A DNA stretch of 64,000 nt from Lacisediminihabitans profunda. GTDB taxonomy: Bacteria; Actinomycetota; Actinomycetes; Actinomycetales; Microbacteriaceae. Positions 1-8,185 of this stretch are shown piece after piece. Position 1 is the first letter of the stretch; every line of letters begins with the position of its first letter. The translations under genes and the position numbers were made by a program. The DNA is taken from positions 248,001 to 312,000 of the forward strand of contig NZ_VRMG01000004.1 in NCBI RefSeq assembly GCF_008040105.1, given 5' to 3'. The notes under the pieces are model-generated. The model was not told where the DNA came from. It did no database searches and worked only from the letters and a program-made list of their open reading frames with translations.

Positions 1-461
1 ACGGACGGCTCGAACCCGGCCAACTCCTTGCTGCCGGGCGGTGCGGCGACGGTGACGGTGGTGGGCTTGGCGACCGAGAGCCGCCCGCGCAGTTCGAGGG
101 CGGCGAGCCAGCCGCCGAAGGTGATGATCGCCACGCCCAGCATGAGGGCGATCACCGCCAGGTAGGCGCCGAACCGCTCGACGAAGGTGCCGTTGATCAC
201 GTCCCCTTTCGCCACAGTCTGCGCGGCGGAGGCGAGACCGATCGAGGAGGTGATGGATGCCGTGAGGATGATCTCCAGCACGATCGCGACCCCCGTCACG
301 ATTCCGGTGATCCAGGCGAAGCGCTGGTCCCACAGCCCCTTTTCGACCTCGAACACGTAGGTGTCCGGCGGTTCGGCCCCGTCGAATGGTTCTCCCCCGC
401 CCCCTGCCCACGGCGTCGTGGCGGGTTCTGGGGCGGAGTCACTGCCGGTGGAATCGCTCAT
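1..461 (-). CDS. membrane protein, C-terminus beyond window edge
   Basis: The reading frame is open from an ATG at 461 to the left edge, about 153 residues with no stop. A GGAGG Shine-Dalgarno lies just upstream of the ATG. The first ~40 residues are acidic and Gly/Pro-rich. Two hydrophobic segments follow (about residues 48-70, beginning ITGIVTGVAIVLEIIL, and about 93-115, with YLAVIALMLGVAIITF), joined by a short polar loop. This looks like a small two-helix inner-membrane protein with a cytoplasmic N-terminus. I do not recognise the family. It is divergent from the SDR gene, with about 180 nt between the two starts. Confidence 0.6.
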   Translation of the reverse strand, partial: MSDSTGSDSAPEPATTPWAGGGGEPFDGAEPPDTYVFEVEKGLWDQRFAWITGIVTGVAIVLEIILTASITSSIGLASAAQTVAKGDVINGTFVERFGAYLAVIALMLGVAIITFGGWLAALELRGRLSVAKPTTVTVAAPPGSKELAGFEPS

Positions 462-642
462 TTGGTCCTCCTCGACCGCGGTGTTGCGATCCGCTCATGA
501 TTGCACCCGGCGGGCGCGGGGGGAAGGGCGGGAATGGCAGCCATCTGTCAATGGATTGACGTCCCAACGCCGGGCCTCGATCGGACGTCGCCGTGTGCGA
601 GGCTCGAGGGACGCGATTCCGACCCCGCATTGGAGCCTGCTC

Positions 643-1515
643 ATGGACCAGACAGCCGCACTGTTCGGCAAGACCGCGCTCATCACCGGGGTGTCCCGGC
701 GCAAGGGAATCGGGTTCGCCGTCGCCCGGCGCCTGGCCGAACTCGGCGCTGACGTGTTCATCCAGCACTTCTCCCCCCACGATGCCGGCCAGCCCTGGGG
801 CGCCGACGACCTGGCCGAGGTGCGCTCGGGGATCGTCTCAGCGCAACGCGAGGGTTCCGCCTTCGGGGACCTGTCGCTGGATCTCGCGGACCCGGATGCG
901 GTGGACGCCGTCGTGACCGCTGCTCGAGCGCTCACCGGCCGACTCGACATCCTTATCTGCAACCATGCCAGAAGCGGCTCGGACGGCTCCGTCTTCGACA
1001 TGACCCCCGAGCTGCTGGACGGCCACTGGGAGGTCAACACCCGCTCGACGCTACTGCTCACCCGAGCGTTCGCCGAGCAATTCAGCGCGCACAGCGCCTC
1101 CGCCCCACTGCGGCCGGGCGAGCGCTCGGCGCCCCCAGGACCGGTGGACGAGTTCGCCACGGGCCGGGTGATCTGGATGACCTCCGGCCAGGTCCACGGC
1201 TCCATGCGCGGCGAGGTCGCCTACGCGACCAGCAAGGCGGCCCTGGCCGGAGTGACCCCCACCGTGGCGAGCGAACTCCTGCCGTGGGGAATCGTGCTCA
1301 ACACCGTCAATCCCGGACCGGTCGACACCGGCTATCTCGACCCGGAGACCACGGATCGCCCTCTCGAGGAGATCGAACGCGCCGTGCGCGAGACGCCCTT
1401 CGGTCGATTCGGCCGGCCCACCGATCCGGCCCGCCTCATCGGCTGGCTCGCCACGGACGAGGGCCGCTGGGTGGTCGGACAGGTGCTGACGAGCGACGGC
1501 GGATTCGCGCTTTAG
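643..1515 (+). CDS. SDR family oxidoreductase
   Basis: A 290-residue classical short-chain dehydrogenase/reductase. The Rossmann glycine motif is at T15-G24 (TGVSRRKGIG), a variant with an SRRKGIG stretch. An NHA triplet stands in place of the usual NNAG. The catalytic residues appear to be S181, Y194 and K198 (YATSK), and the PG...T motif after the active site is NPGPVDTGY. About 20 extra Pro/Ser-rich residues separate the NHA region from the catalytic serine. Members reduce carbonyls or oxidise alcohols with NAD(P)H. The substrate cannot be inferred, although the closest general resemblance is to 3-oxoacyl-ACP reductase-like SDRs. The ATG at 643 is chosen because it sits directly before the Rossmann fold; the frame is open for about 280 nt further upstream without family-like sequence. 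The gene is transcribed alone. Confidence 0.85.
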   Translation: MDQTAALFGKTALITGVSRRKGIGFAVARRLAELGADVFIQHFSPHDAGQPWGADDLAEVRSGIVSAQREGSAFGDLSLDLADPDAVDAVVTAARALTGRLDILICNHARSGSDGSVFDMTPELLDGHWEVNTRSTLLLTRAFAEQFSAHSASAPLRPGERSAPPGPVDEFATGRVIWMTSGQVHGSMRGEVAYATSKAALAGVTPTVASELLPWGIVLNTVNPGPVDTGYLDPETTDRPLEEIERAVRETPFGRFGRPTDPARLIGWLATDEGRWVVGQVLTSDGGFAL

Positions 1516-1578
1516 CCTTGCCCTGCTGCCCGCTTCGCGTTATTGAGGTACCCTCAGTCTATGGCGGGCGAGGACTGG

Positions 1579-3981
1579 ATGAAGGAGACCTCCCTGAAGC
1601 CGACCCGATCGTCGGCCTTCGGTGGCCTGCTCGGCCTGCTCGGCCTGCTTGGATTCAGCGTGATAGCCGGGATTCTTGTCGCCGCACTGTTCGCCCCGAT
1701 GCTCGCTGTCACCAGCAAGGCGACCGTGAACGCGCTGAACGTCTTCGACCGGCTGCCCGACTATGTGACCCTCGGCCACCAGTCGCAGCGCACCGTGCTC
1801 TACGGCCTGCGTGCCGCCCAGCAGGTGCCGTTCGCCCAGATTTACGACCAGAACCGGCAAGAAGTGGAATGGGATGCCGTCTCCGACTTCGCCAAGGACG
1901 CGCTCGTGGCGGCGGAGGACGTGCGGTTCTACCAGCACGGGGGCGTCGACCTCGCGGGCATCGCCAGGGCCACCGTCAACAACCTCTCCGGCAAGAAGCT
2001 TCAGGGCGCGTCGAGCATCGAGCAGCAGCTCGTGAAGCAGTTAGCCATCCAGGAGGCCGTCGCCACCATCACGGACAAGGTGAAACTCAACGCGGCCAAA
2101 GCCGCGGCCCAGGCGACGACCCTCGACCGCAAACTCAGAGAGGCTAAACTCGCCGTCGGCCTCGAGAAGCGCTACGGCAAGCACCAGATCCTGCTCGCCT
2201 ACCTCAACATCGCGGGGTTTGGCGGCAACACCTATGGAATCGAGGCCGCAGCCCAGCAGTACTACTCCACGACGGCCAAGGCGCTCACGCTCGCCCAGGC
2301 GGCGAGCCTCATCGCGATCGTGCAACAGCCGAACCTCCGCGCCCCGGCCGCGCCGGACAACTGGGAACGCAACCAGAGCCGCCGCGACGCCATCCTCCGA
2401 ACCATGTTGAGTGAGTTGATGATTTCACGGCAGCAGTTCGACGAGGCGATCGCCGTGCCGGTCAACGCGAGCACGGTGAAGCTCAGCGCCGCCACCAACG
2501 GATGCTCCTACGCCTCGGCGGCAAAGCCGTTCTGCGACTACGTGATTAACAGTGTCAAGGACCTGACGAGCCTCGGCGCGACGCCGGCCGACCGCAAGGC
2601 AGCCTGGGAACGCGGCGGATACTCGGTCTACACGACGATCGACCTCGACCAGCAGGCGGTCGCCGAAGACGATCTCGCGGCGCGCACCCCGGCCACCGAG
2701 AACCGGTTCTCGCTCGGCAGTGCCGTCTCCACCGTGCAAGTGGGCACCGGTCGCATCATCACGATGGCGCAGAACAAGGCGTTCGACGACACGGGCGAGG
2801 CCGATCCGGCCGTGTCCACCGCCATCAACTTCAACACCGACAAGCGGTACGGCGGGTCGTCCGGATTCCCGACCGGCTCCACCTACAAGCTCTTCACCCT
2901 CGTCAACTGGCTGCAGAACGGCCACGGGTTGCAGGAGTACGTGGACGCGAACATCCGCTCCTACCGGTCGTTCCCGTCGAGGTGCGACCCGGGCGGCCTG
3001 TACACGATTGCTCGCGGCTACGCGCCGAAGAACGACAGCGGGGTGAGCCAGGGCCAGATGAACGTGCTCGCCGCCACGAAGGGCTCGGTCAATGCGGCCT
3101 TCGTGAACATGGCGTCAAAGCTGGACCTCTGCGACATCCGGGACGTGGCCACCTCGATGGGCGTGCACAACGCGGATGACAGCGAACTCGCCCACGACCC
3201 GGGCACGATCCTGGGAACGAACACCCCCTCACCGCTCACCATGGCGAACGCCTACGCCACGGTCGCCGGAGGCGGCACGCTCTGCCAGCCGATCGCCGTC
3301 GACCGCATCGTCGGCCCGGACGGGAAGGAGCTGCCGGGCCAGGCGCAGAGCTGCAGCCGAGTGATCTCGCCGGAGGTGGCGGCCGCCGCCGCCTTCGACC
3401 TCCAGGGCCCGCTCCAGCCCGGCGGCACCGGCGCGAGCGCGAACCCCCGCGATGGCACGGCCCTCCTCGGAAAGACCGGCACCGCCGAAGCGCTGCATAG
3501 CTACATGGTCGCGGCCAGCTCGCAAACATCGACCGCGGTGTGGATCGGCAACATCACGGGCTTTCAGAACCTGCGCCGCATCTCCATCGGCGGTACCCTC
3601 GCTTCGAACCTCCGCACCGCCGTGATGAAGCCGATTCTCGCCTCGCTCAACGCGAGCGCGGTCTACGGCGCCGGTCACGCCTTCCCGGAACCTCCGCCCG
3701 CGCTGCTGAGGGGATCGACCATCCGGATGCCGAACGTCGTCGGCCAAAGCGTCTCCGCCGCACAGCGACTCGTCGAGCGCATCGGACTCGCCTTCGCCCA
3801 GGGCGACGTCGTCTCCTCCGCGCTGCCCGCCGGAACGGTAGTGTCGTCCGATCCTGTCGCCGGCTCCGCTATCGCCCGGGGCAGAACCGTCACGGTGACC
3901 GTGAGCAGCGGGGCCGCCGCACGCAAGACCGATCCACCGGACAAACATCCAGGCGGCGGCGACCATCCGGGAAAGGGCTAG
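1579..3981 (+). CDS. bifunctional class A penicillin-binding protein with PASTA domain
   Basis: Polymerises lipid II (glycosyltransferase) and cross-links peptidoglycan stems (transpeptidase) on the outer face of the membrane. Reading from the ATG at 1579 (800 residues): a short basic N-terminus; one transmembrane segment at about 13-40; the glycosyltransferase (GT51) with its catalytic-glutamate motif at E113 (EDVRFYQHGGVD) and second motif GASSIEQQLVKQ; the transpeptidase with nucleophile S434 in STYK, then SVN, and K632 in KTGTA; one PASTA domain at about 717-780; and a charged Gly/Pro/Lys tail. A GGGCGAGG Shine-Dalgarno precedes the ATG at 1579. Alternatives at 1561 (ATG) and 1543 (TTG) have poorer ribosome sites. 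Its stop overlaps the convergent GyrI-like gene by 4 nt. Confidence 0.93.
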   Translation: MKETSLKPTRSSAFGGLLGLLGLLGFSVIAGILVAALFAPMLAVTSKATVNALNVFDRLPDYVTLGHQSQRTVLYGLRAAQQVPFAQIYDQNRQEVEWDAVSDFAKDALVAAEDVRFYQHGGVDLAGIARATVNNLSGKKLQGASSIEQQLVKQLAIQEAVATITDKVKLNAAKAAAQATTLDRKLREAKLAVGLEKRYGKHQILLAYLNIAGFGGNTYGIEAAAQQYYSTTAKALTLAQAASLIAIVQQPNLRAPAAPDNWERNQSRRDAILRTMLSELMISRQQFDEAIAVPVNASTVKLSAATNGCSYASAAKPFCDYVINSVKDLTSLGATPADRKAAWERGGYSVYTTIDLDQQAVAEDDLAARTPATENRFSLGSAVSTVQVGTGRIITMAQNKAFDDTGEADPAVSTAINFNTDKRYGGSSGFPTGSTYKLFTLVNWLQNGHGLQEYVDANIRSYRSFPSRCDPGGLYTIARGYAPKNDSGVSQGQMNVLAATKGSVNAAFVNMASKLDLCDIRDVATSMGVHNADDSELAHDPGTILGTNTPSPLTMANAYATVAGGGTLCQPIAVDRIVGPDGKELPGQAQSCSRVISPEVAAAAAFDLQGPLQPGGTGASANPRDGTALLGKTGTAEALHSYMVAASSQTSTAVWIGNITGFQNLRRISIGGTLASNLRTAVMKPILASLNASAVYGAGHAFPEPPPALLRGSTIRMPNVVGQSVSAAQRLVERIGLAFAQGDVVSSALPAGTVVSSDPVAGSAIARGRTVTVTVSSGAAARKTDPPDKHPGGGDHPGKG

Positions 3982-4613
3982 GCGGCCGGCTCGACGGGCT
4001 GGCGGAGGATGGTGCGAAGCCGCTCGGGTGCCGCGCTGCGCGGATCGCCCAGGTAGATCTCGTGGTGTCGGCCCCGGGGCCGCGAACCGTGGGCGGCGAT
4101 GCCCGCGTGCAGCGCCGCGATGCTCGTCGACTCTGTGGAATACGGCCCGACGTGCATGATCTGGGCTGACGGGCCTTCCGCCCACCGTTCGAACCGCAGT
4201 GCGTCGATCGCGCCGCCGCCCTTCGCCCTGGCCTGCTCGGTCGCGTGCCGCACGACGGCCTCATCGATCGGCGGCAGTTGAGCGATCATCGCGCGCCAGC
4301 GCCAGGCATCCCGATCGGATTCGGGGAAGGACTCCGGATGCGCGAGTTGCTCACCGGTGACGCCCTCCATCCACCAGAGGGCCTCGAGCGGCATGACCCG
4401 CGGGGCCGCACCGGTCTGCTTCTTCACGAGGAAGTGGGCGCCGTAACTCACGGCATAGAGGGCCCTCAGCGCCGCCTGAAACTGCTGACCGTCCGGGGCA
4501 CCCGTCCCGTCGATCGACAGGAAGGCGAGTTCGGGAACGTCGACGAAATCGACGTGACCCTTTCGCGCGGTGAGGAGCGCATCGAGCTCCGCGAACCCCG
4601 TGCTCTTCGCCAC
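3978..4613 (-). CDS. GyrI-like domain protein
   Basis: A 211-residue single-domain protein resembling stand-alone GyrI-like (SOUL/bacterial effector-binding fold) proteins of the COG4832 type. Family-like features are the opening that contrasts a predicted with an observed value (VDFVDVPELAFLSIDGTG), paired tryptophans (LEALWWMEG), and the late segment HVGPYSTE, which lies in the ligand pocket of related proteins. There is no DNA-binding domain, so it is not a MerR or AraC regulator. Related proteins bind or hydrolyse small aromatic or cyclopropanoid compounds, but no ligand can be assigned here. It converges on the PBP gene and overlaps its stop codon by 4 nt. Confidence 0.75.
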   Translation of the reverse strand: MAKSTGFAELDALLTARKGHVDFVDVPELAFLSIDGTGAPDGQQFQAALRALYAVSYGAHFLVKKQTGAAPRVMPLEALWWMEGVTGEQLAHPESFPESDRDAWRWRAMIAQLPPIDEAVVRHATEQARAKGGGAIDALRFERWAEGPSAQIMHVGPYSTESTSIAALHAGIAAHGSRPRGRHHEIYLGDPRSAAPERLRTILRQPVEPAA

Positions 4614-4767
4614 CGTGATCCTCCAGACGCTCCGTGCGCGAATCCCGAGACTACGGCTCCCAGGATGGACAATGAAGGGACTTAGGTCACGGCCGGCGGT
4701 GGACGATCCCGGCGAGGATCGAGTGCCGTCCTACGCGGCACCGGGGCCTTTCGGATTGGTTGAATTG

Positions 4768-5616
4768 GTGGAACGTCGAGAGTTGCTCACGGCACTGGCT
4801 GCGGTCGCCGTGCTCTCCCTCTCGGGCTGCGCCATCGACCGGTATGCGATCGAACCGAACGCCCAACCCAGCCCGAGTCCCACCGGCTCTCCGAGCGCCT
4901 CGCCAACCGTGTCGCCGTCACGCACACCGACCGTGCCTCCCGAGCCGACGCCGAGCCCCTCGACCGCGCCCGCCGAACCGCCGGTGCTCGTGAAGGTTCC
5001 CCTGCCGGGCGGCAAGATCTACAGCCTGCCCGGAAAGGGCAACCTCCTGGCCTGGACCGTCGACGACGGCATCGACAGTGCCGTCGTGGCGGCGTACGCC
5101 CGCTTCGCCCGCGACAGCGGCACCCGGCTCACCTTCTTCGTGAACGGCCAGAACCGATCATGGACGGACAACGCCCCCGCCCTTCGACCGATGGTCGAGA
5201 GCGGCCAGATCCAGCTGGGCAACCACACCTTCTCGCACCCGAACCTCCTCAGGCTGTCGGACGCCGGTATCGTGAACGAACTCAAGAAGAACGACGCCTT
5301 CATCCGCAACCTCTACGGGGTCAGTTCCGCACCGTTCTACCGCCCTCCCTACGGCTACACCGATGCCCGCACCGAGGCGGTCGCCGCGAGCATCGGCTAT
5401 CGCGCCCCGGTCATGTGGTACGGCTCGCTGTCCGATTCGGGCCTCATCACCCCGCAGCAGGTGGTCGACTTCGCGACCAGCTGGTTCCTTCCGCAGCACA
5501 TCGTGATCGGGCATGCCAATTTCGCGCCGGTGACCACCGTGTACCCACAGCTGCTGGACATCATCCGGGAACGGAACCTGCGTACCGTCACCCTGAACGA
5601 CGTGTTTCGGGTCTGA
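4768..5616 (+). CDS. lipoprotein polysaccharide deacetylase (NodB/CDA1 family)
   Basis: Predicted to remove N- or O-acetyl groups from a cell-wall or extracellular glycan with a divalent metal. From the GTG at 4768 (282 residues): a lipoprotein signal with Glu-Arg-Arg then a hydrophobic stretch and lipobox LSGC (C21); a Pro/Ser/Thr-rich linker at about 30-75; and a NodB domain with metal and base aspartates D99-D100 in TVDDG (Val replaces the usual Phe of TFDDG), zinc histidines H153 and H157 (HTFSH), and R192PPYG. No Shine-Dalgarno precedes the GTG. An upstream ATG at 4672 would leave ~52 residues before the lipobox cysteine, which is too long for a normal signal, so I prefer the GTG or the nearby TTGs at 4756 and 4765. 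Confidence 0.85.
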   Translation: MERRELLTALAAVAVLSLSGCAIDRYAIEPNAQPSPSPTGSPSASPTVSPSRTPTVPPEPTPSPSTAPAEPPVLVKVPLPGGKIYSLPGKGNLLAWTVDDGIDSAVVAAYARFARDSGTRLTFFVNGQNRSWTDNAPALRPMVESGQIQLGNHTFSHPNLLRLSDAGIVNELKKNDAFIRNLYGVSSAPFYRPPYGYTDARTEAVAASIGYRAPVMWYGSLSDSGLITPQQVVDFATSWFLPQHIVIGHANFAPVTTVYPQLLDIIRERNLRTVTLNDVFRV

Positions 5617-5780
5617 TTGCTGGATGTACTGCCCAGGCAGGTTGGTTGGTTGGTGTGAGCGAGGTCCTCGTGTCCCGCGCTGTTGCTGCTGTGACTCCGA
5701 ACACCGTTACGGACGTTCGCGTGTGGCCGTCGGCGACGTTGCGGATCTCGCACGCCGGAAGCTGGACCGTCTCGGCCCTC

Positions 5781-5806
5781 TAGTTGTGCCACCTAGTTGT
5801 GCCGCC
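5781..5806. repeat. 13-bp tandem duplication
   Basis: TAGTTGTGCCACC at 5781-5793 is followed at once by TAGTTGTGCCGCC at 5794-5806, with one mismatch. The GTTGTGC core is also the start of the 12-bp arm repeated further on, so this may be a decayed part of the same element. Confidence 0.7.
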
Positions 5807-5872
5807 CGCGTCGGTCGGGCCGTGTTCTGCAGGACGGGCCTCAGAGGCGTGGGTGCCACCTCGCATACTTTG

Positions 5873-5963
5873 GTTGTGCAGGACAGCTTGTGCAGGACAC
5901 GGCAGGGGTGTGGCGACCCGAAGGGTCCCGTCCTACCGTCCTGCACAACGCGTCCTGCACAAC
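5873..5963. repeat. 91-bp nested inverted repeat with doubled 12-bp arms
   Basis: The left side carries GTTGTGCAGGAC (5873-5884) and CTTGTGCAGGAC (5887-5898). The right side carries GTCCTGCACAAC twice (5938-5949 and 5952-5963). Both inner and outer pairs are centred on 5918, so the arms are 26 bp with three mismatches around a 39-nt interior. The interior itself contains GACCC-gaa-GGGTC. Further single copies lie at 6002-6013 (perfect, right orientation) and 5824-5835 (one mismatch, left orientation). In each arm the copies repeat with a 14-bp period. Possible roles are a bidirectional terminator for the two convergent genes, a binding array, or a small non-autonomous repeat. Confidence 0.85.
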
Positions 5964-6112
5964 TGGAGTCTGCGGGGCGGACACCCGTAAATCACCAGGA
6001 CGTCCTGCACAACGCGTGCCAGGGGCAAGGGAGTGCCGCACGCTGGCGGGGACACGGGCCCCACACCGCGATCGGAGTCAGCCCACCCCACCAGCGTCCC
6101 TGGGCAGCACAC

Positions 6113-6706
6113 CTAGAGCTGGAACACGAGCGGCGGGTAGCTCACCTTCGTCGAATACCAGACCCAGGACGACCCGGCCGTCTGCTCGATCGACCCGTAA
6201 ACCTGCTGCGACGGCTGCACATCCTTGAGGATCAGCGTGATCGTCTGCCGGCCGTTCACCGACTTGGCGCCCGTGCCGGACAGCGTTCCGGACCCCGCGT
6301 AGCCGGCCACGGTGAACGTGCTCGGGCCGTTCGTCTCCACGGTGAAGGTCATCACGTAGGTGCCGACGGTGGTGATGCCGTAGGCGCTCGGGGCGAAGTG
6401 CGTCGACACCGCCGGATTGCGCGACGGGGTCGCCTGACGGTCGAATCCCGCGTACGGGGCCGCGGCATCCGTCTGCACGATCGTCGCCATGATGAGGGTG
6501 AGATTGGTGCGGCCGAGGCCCACGGTCTTGGTGGGAGTGAGCGTCTCGATCGGTGTGAAGAAGAAGTACGGGCTGATGCGGATGTCGCCCACCCGGTACC
6601 TCGTCGCCCAGTCCTCCATGGTGACGTCGGTGTCGAAGGTGGCGAAGTCGATCGTGCGATCGTCGAACGCGTCGGTGACCGACGGGGAATCCGTGTTCTC
6701 GTCCAT
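6113..6706 (-). CDS. hypothetical protein, unrecognised
   Basis: A 197-residue protein that I cannot place in a family. The ATG at 6706 is preceded by a good GGAGG. There is no signal peptide and no transmembrane segment. The first ~45 residues are acidic. The rest is rich in Thr, Val, Ser, Gly and aromatic residues in alternating patterns (for example GITTVGTYVMTFTV and STFTVAGYAGSG), which suggests an all-beta sandwich or jelly-roll fold. It ends in PLVFQL. It is transcribed alone, bounded on one side by the inverted-repeat gap and on the other by the divergent nuclease-like gene. GC content and codon use look like those of its neighbours. Confidence 0.6.
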   Translation of the reverse strand: MDENTDSPSVTDAFDDRTIDFATFDTDVTMEDWATRYRVGDIRISPYFFFTPIETLTPTKTVGLGRTNLTLIMATIVQTDAAAPYAGFDRQATPSRNPAVSTHFAPSAYGITTVGTYVMTFTVETNGPSTFTVAGYAGSGTLSGTGAKSVNGRQTITLILKDVQPSQQVYGSIEQTAGSSWVWYSTKVSYPPLVFQL

Positions 6707-6864
6707 GCTGTCCTCCAGAACTCATCGGGTGGTGCGCCGGGTCTCGGGAATCGACCCCTCTACTCACAGGAGTCTGGAGACAGCGACGAAATACCGCAAG
6801 GGCCCACTTCGGCGACGCGGATGACGGTGGCCGGTCGTACAGTGCGCCTCGAGGAGGGTCTTCG

Positions 6865-7983
6865 ATGCCGGAGCGGGTCGAGCAGTGGTGGTCCAGGCGC
6901 CAGTGGTCCAAGGGCACCACCGTGCCATACGAGATCGGGCGGTTCCGCACGGACTGGGAACGCTACCCCGTGCTCGTGCGGCAGTACCATCCCGACCTCA
7001 ATCACGGCATCACGCTCACCCAGGTGCCGCCGGCCGCCGACGTGTACCTGGTCTGGCAATGCGACTCCGGGCACCGGTTCGTGGCGACCCCGGAAGAGCA
7101 GCGGCAACGCCCGGGAACCTCCCGCAGACGCTCCACCTGGTGCCCGGACTGTGCGCCGCTCGCGGTTCGCCGTCGGGCCCCGACAGCAGCCCTCGCGCCG
7201 GGGTCCGCAGCGCCGGGAGCAGCGGCGTCCGCGCTCACCCGGTACGCCTGCGGGCATCCGCGTGACCCGGACCGCATCGAGGCCGCCCCCGGCCAGACTG
7301 AGCCGAGCGACGACCGCTGCTCCCTGTGCCGGCGCCTCGACGGTGCGCCCGTCACGCGCGACGAACTGTTGTCGATAGTGGCCCCTCGGATGCGCGGGCT
7401 ACTGACCGACGAGACCCGGGTCGGCCGCCGCTACACCTGGCTGTGCCCGGTGGGCCACGGGAGCTACCAGGCCACGGTCGAGCGGATGCTCGGCGGTCGT
7501 CGCTGCCTCACCTGCCTGCACGCGCGAGCCGCGGCCGACCGGGTCGAGGTCGGCGAAGCCTTCTCGAGCCCCTGGGCACCACCCACCGCCTCCGCCGCCG
7601 AGGCCGACCTTCGGCATCGTCTCGCCTCGCGTCTGGCTGTCGACCTGGCTCCGAATGCGGTTCGGGTGCCCCGGCCGTTCTTCAACCACATCGAGGTCTG
7701 GCCGGACATCGTGATCGCCGAGTTGCGGGTCGCGATCGAATACGACACCACCGGCCGCGACGGCCTCGAACACGTGGGGCGGCGAGAGCAGACCGACCGC
7801 CGAAAGGACCGGCTGCTCCGCGCGGCGGGCTGGGAGGTGATCCGCGTGCGCTGCGGCAAGCTGCAGCCCATCGGGCCACACGACATCCAGGCGTCCGGAG
7901 TGTCGGCGACCCTCATCGAGAGGGTGCTCGACGAGCTGCGCGAGGTGCGCGGAGATCTCATCGTCAATTCCTACCTGGCCTAG
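6865..7983 (+). CDS. zinc-ribbon repeat protein with C-terminal PD-(D/E)XK/Vsr-like nuclease domain
   Basis: A 372-residue protein with a GGAGG 9 nt before the ATG. The N-terminal two-thirds holds three Cys/His knuckles of the treble-clef or zinc-ribbon type: C66-x3-H70 with C93-x2-C96; C129-x-H131 with C152-x2-C155; and C194-x3-H198 with C214-x2-C217. The C-terminal ~110 residues (from about 245) resemble the Vsr/DUF559 endonuclease fold: DIVIAELRVAIEYDT at 281-295, then DRRKD at 311-315 and a GWEVIRVR strand at 322-329. Similar proteins with zinc-ribbon repeats are scattered in actinobacterial accessory regions and are thought to act on nucleic acid. No methyltransferase or helicase partner is adjacent. 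Nuclease activity is inferred, not shown. Confidence 0.7.
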   Translation: MPERVEQWWSRRQWSKGTTVPYEIGRFRTDWERYPVLVRQYHPDLNHGITLTQVPPAADVYLVWQCDSGHRFVATPEEQRQRPGTSRRRSTWCPDCAPLAVRRRAPTAALAPGSAAPGAAASALTRYACGHPRDPDRIEAAPGQTEPSDDRCSLCRRLDGAPVTRDELLSIVAPRMRGLLTDETRVGRRYTWLCPVGHGSYQATVERMLGGRRCLTCLHARAAADRVEVGEAFSSPWAPPTASAAEADLRHRLASRLAVDLAPNAVRVPRPFFNHIEVWPDIVIAELRVAIEYDTTGRDGLEHVGRREQTDRRKDRLLRAAGWEVIRVRCGKLQPIGPHDIQASGVSATLIERVLDELREVRGDLIVNSYLA

Positions 7984-8185
7984 GCACGCCGCGAAGGGGC
8001 AAATCCAGATTCGCCGACCCGCGCCATCGCCGCGCCCCCGCTCCCGAATCGCCGAAAACCCGGCGGATTGCCAGCCCCCACGGACCGCGGACTCAGGCCG
8101 ACTGCCTACGCTCGCCCGGTGCCCAATTGCGGCCAGCTTCGGCCACCTGCCGGAATCGGCCGCGGGTTAGAGAGAAGGATTCACA

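Larger units (their letters stand above)
5617..6112. other. repeat-rich intergenic gap between convergent genes
   Basis: A 496-nt gap between the deacetylase (plus) and the unrecognised gene at 6113-6706 (minus). All six frames have only short fragments that read through the repeats, and none has a convincing start or domain. What the gap does hold is a nested inverted repeat at 5873-5963, a 13-bp tandem duplication at 5781-5806, an imperfect stray copy of the arm at 5824-5835, and a perfect stray copy at 6002-6013. Confidence 0.7.

Noticed and set aside
1543-1561. TTG or ATG start for the penicillin-binding protein further upstream
   Set aside because: No Shine-Dalgarno before either. The ATG at 1579 has GGGCGAGG at a suitable distance.
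5624-7378. 584-residue plus-strand frame across the repeat gap and into the nuclease gene
   Set aside because: It reads through the inverted repeats and opposite a gene with a good start. Composition changes abruptly and no domain is present.
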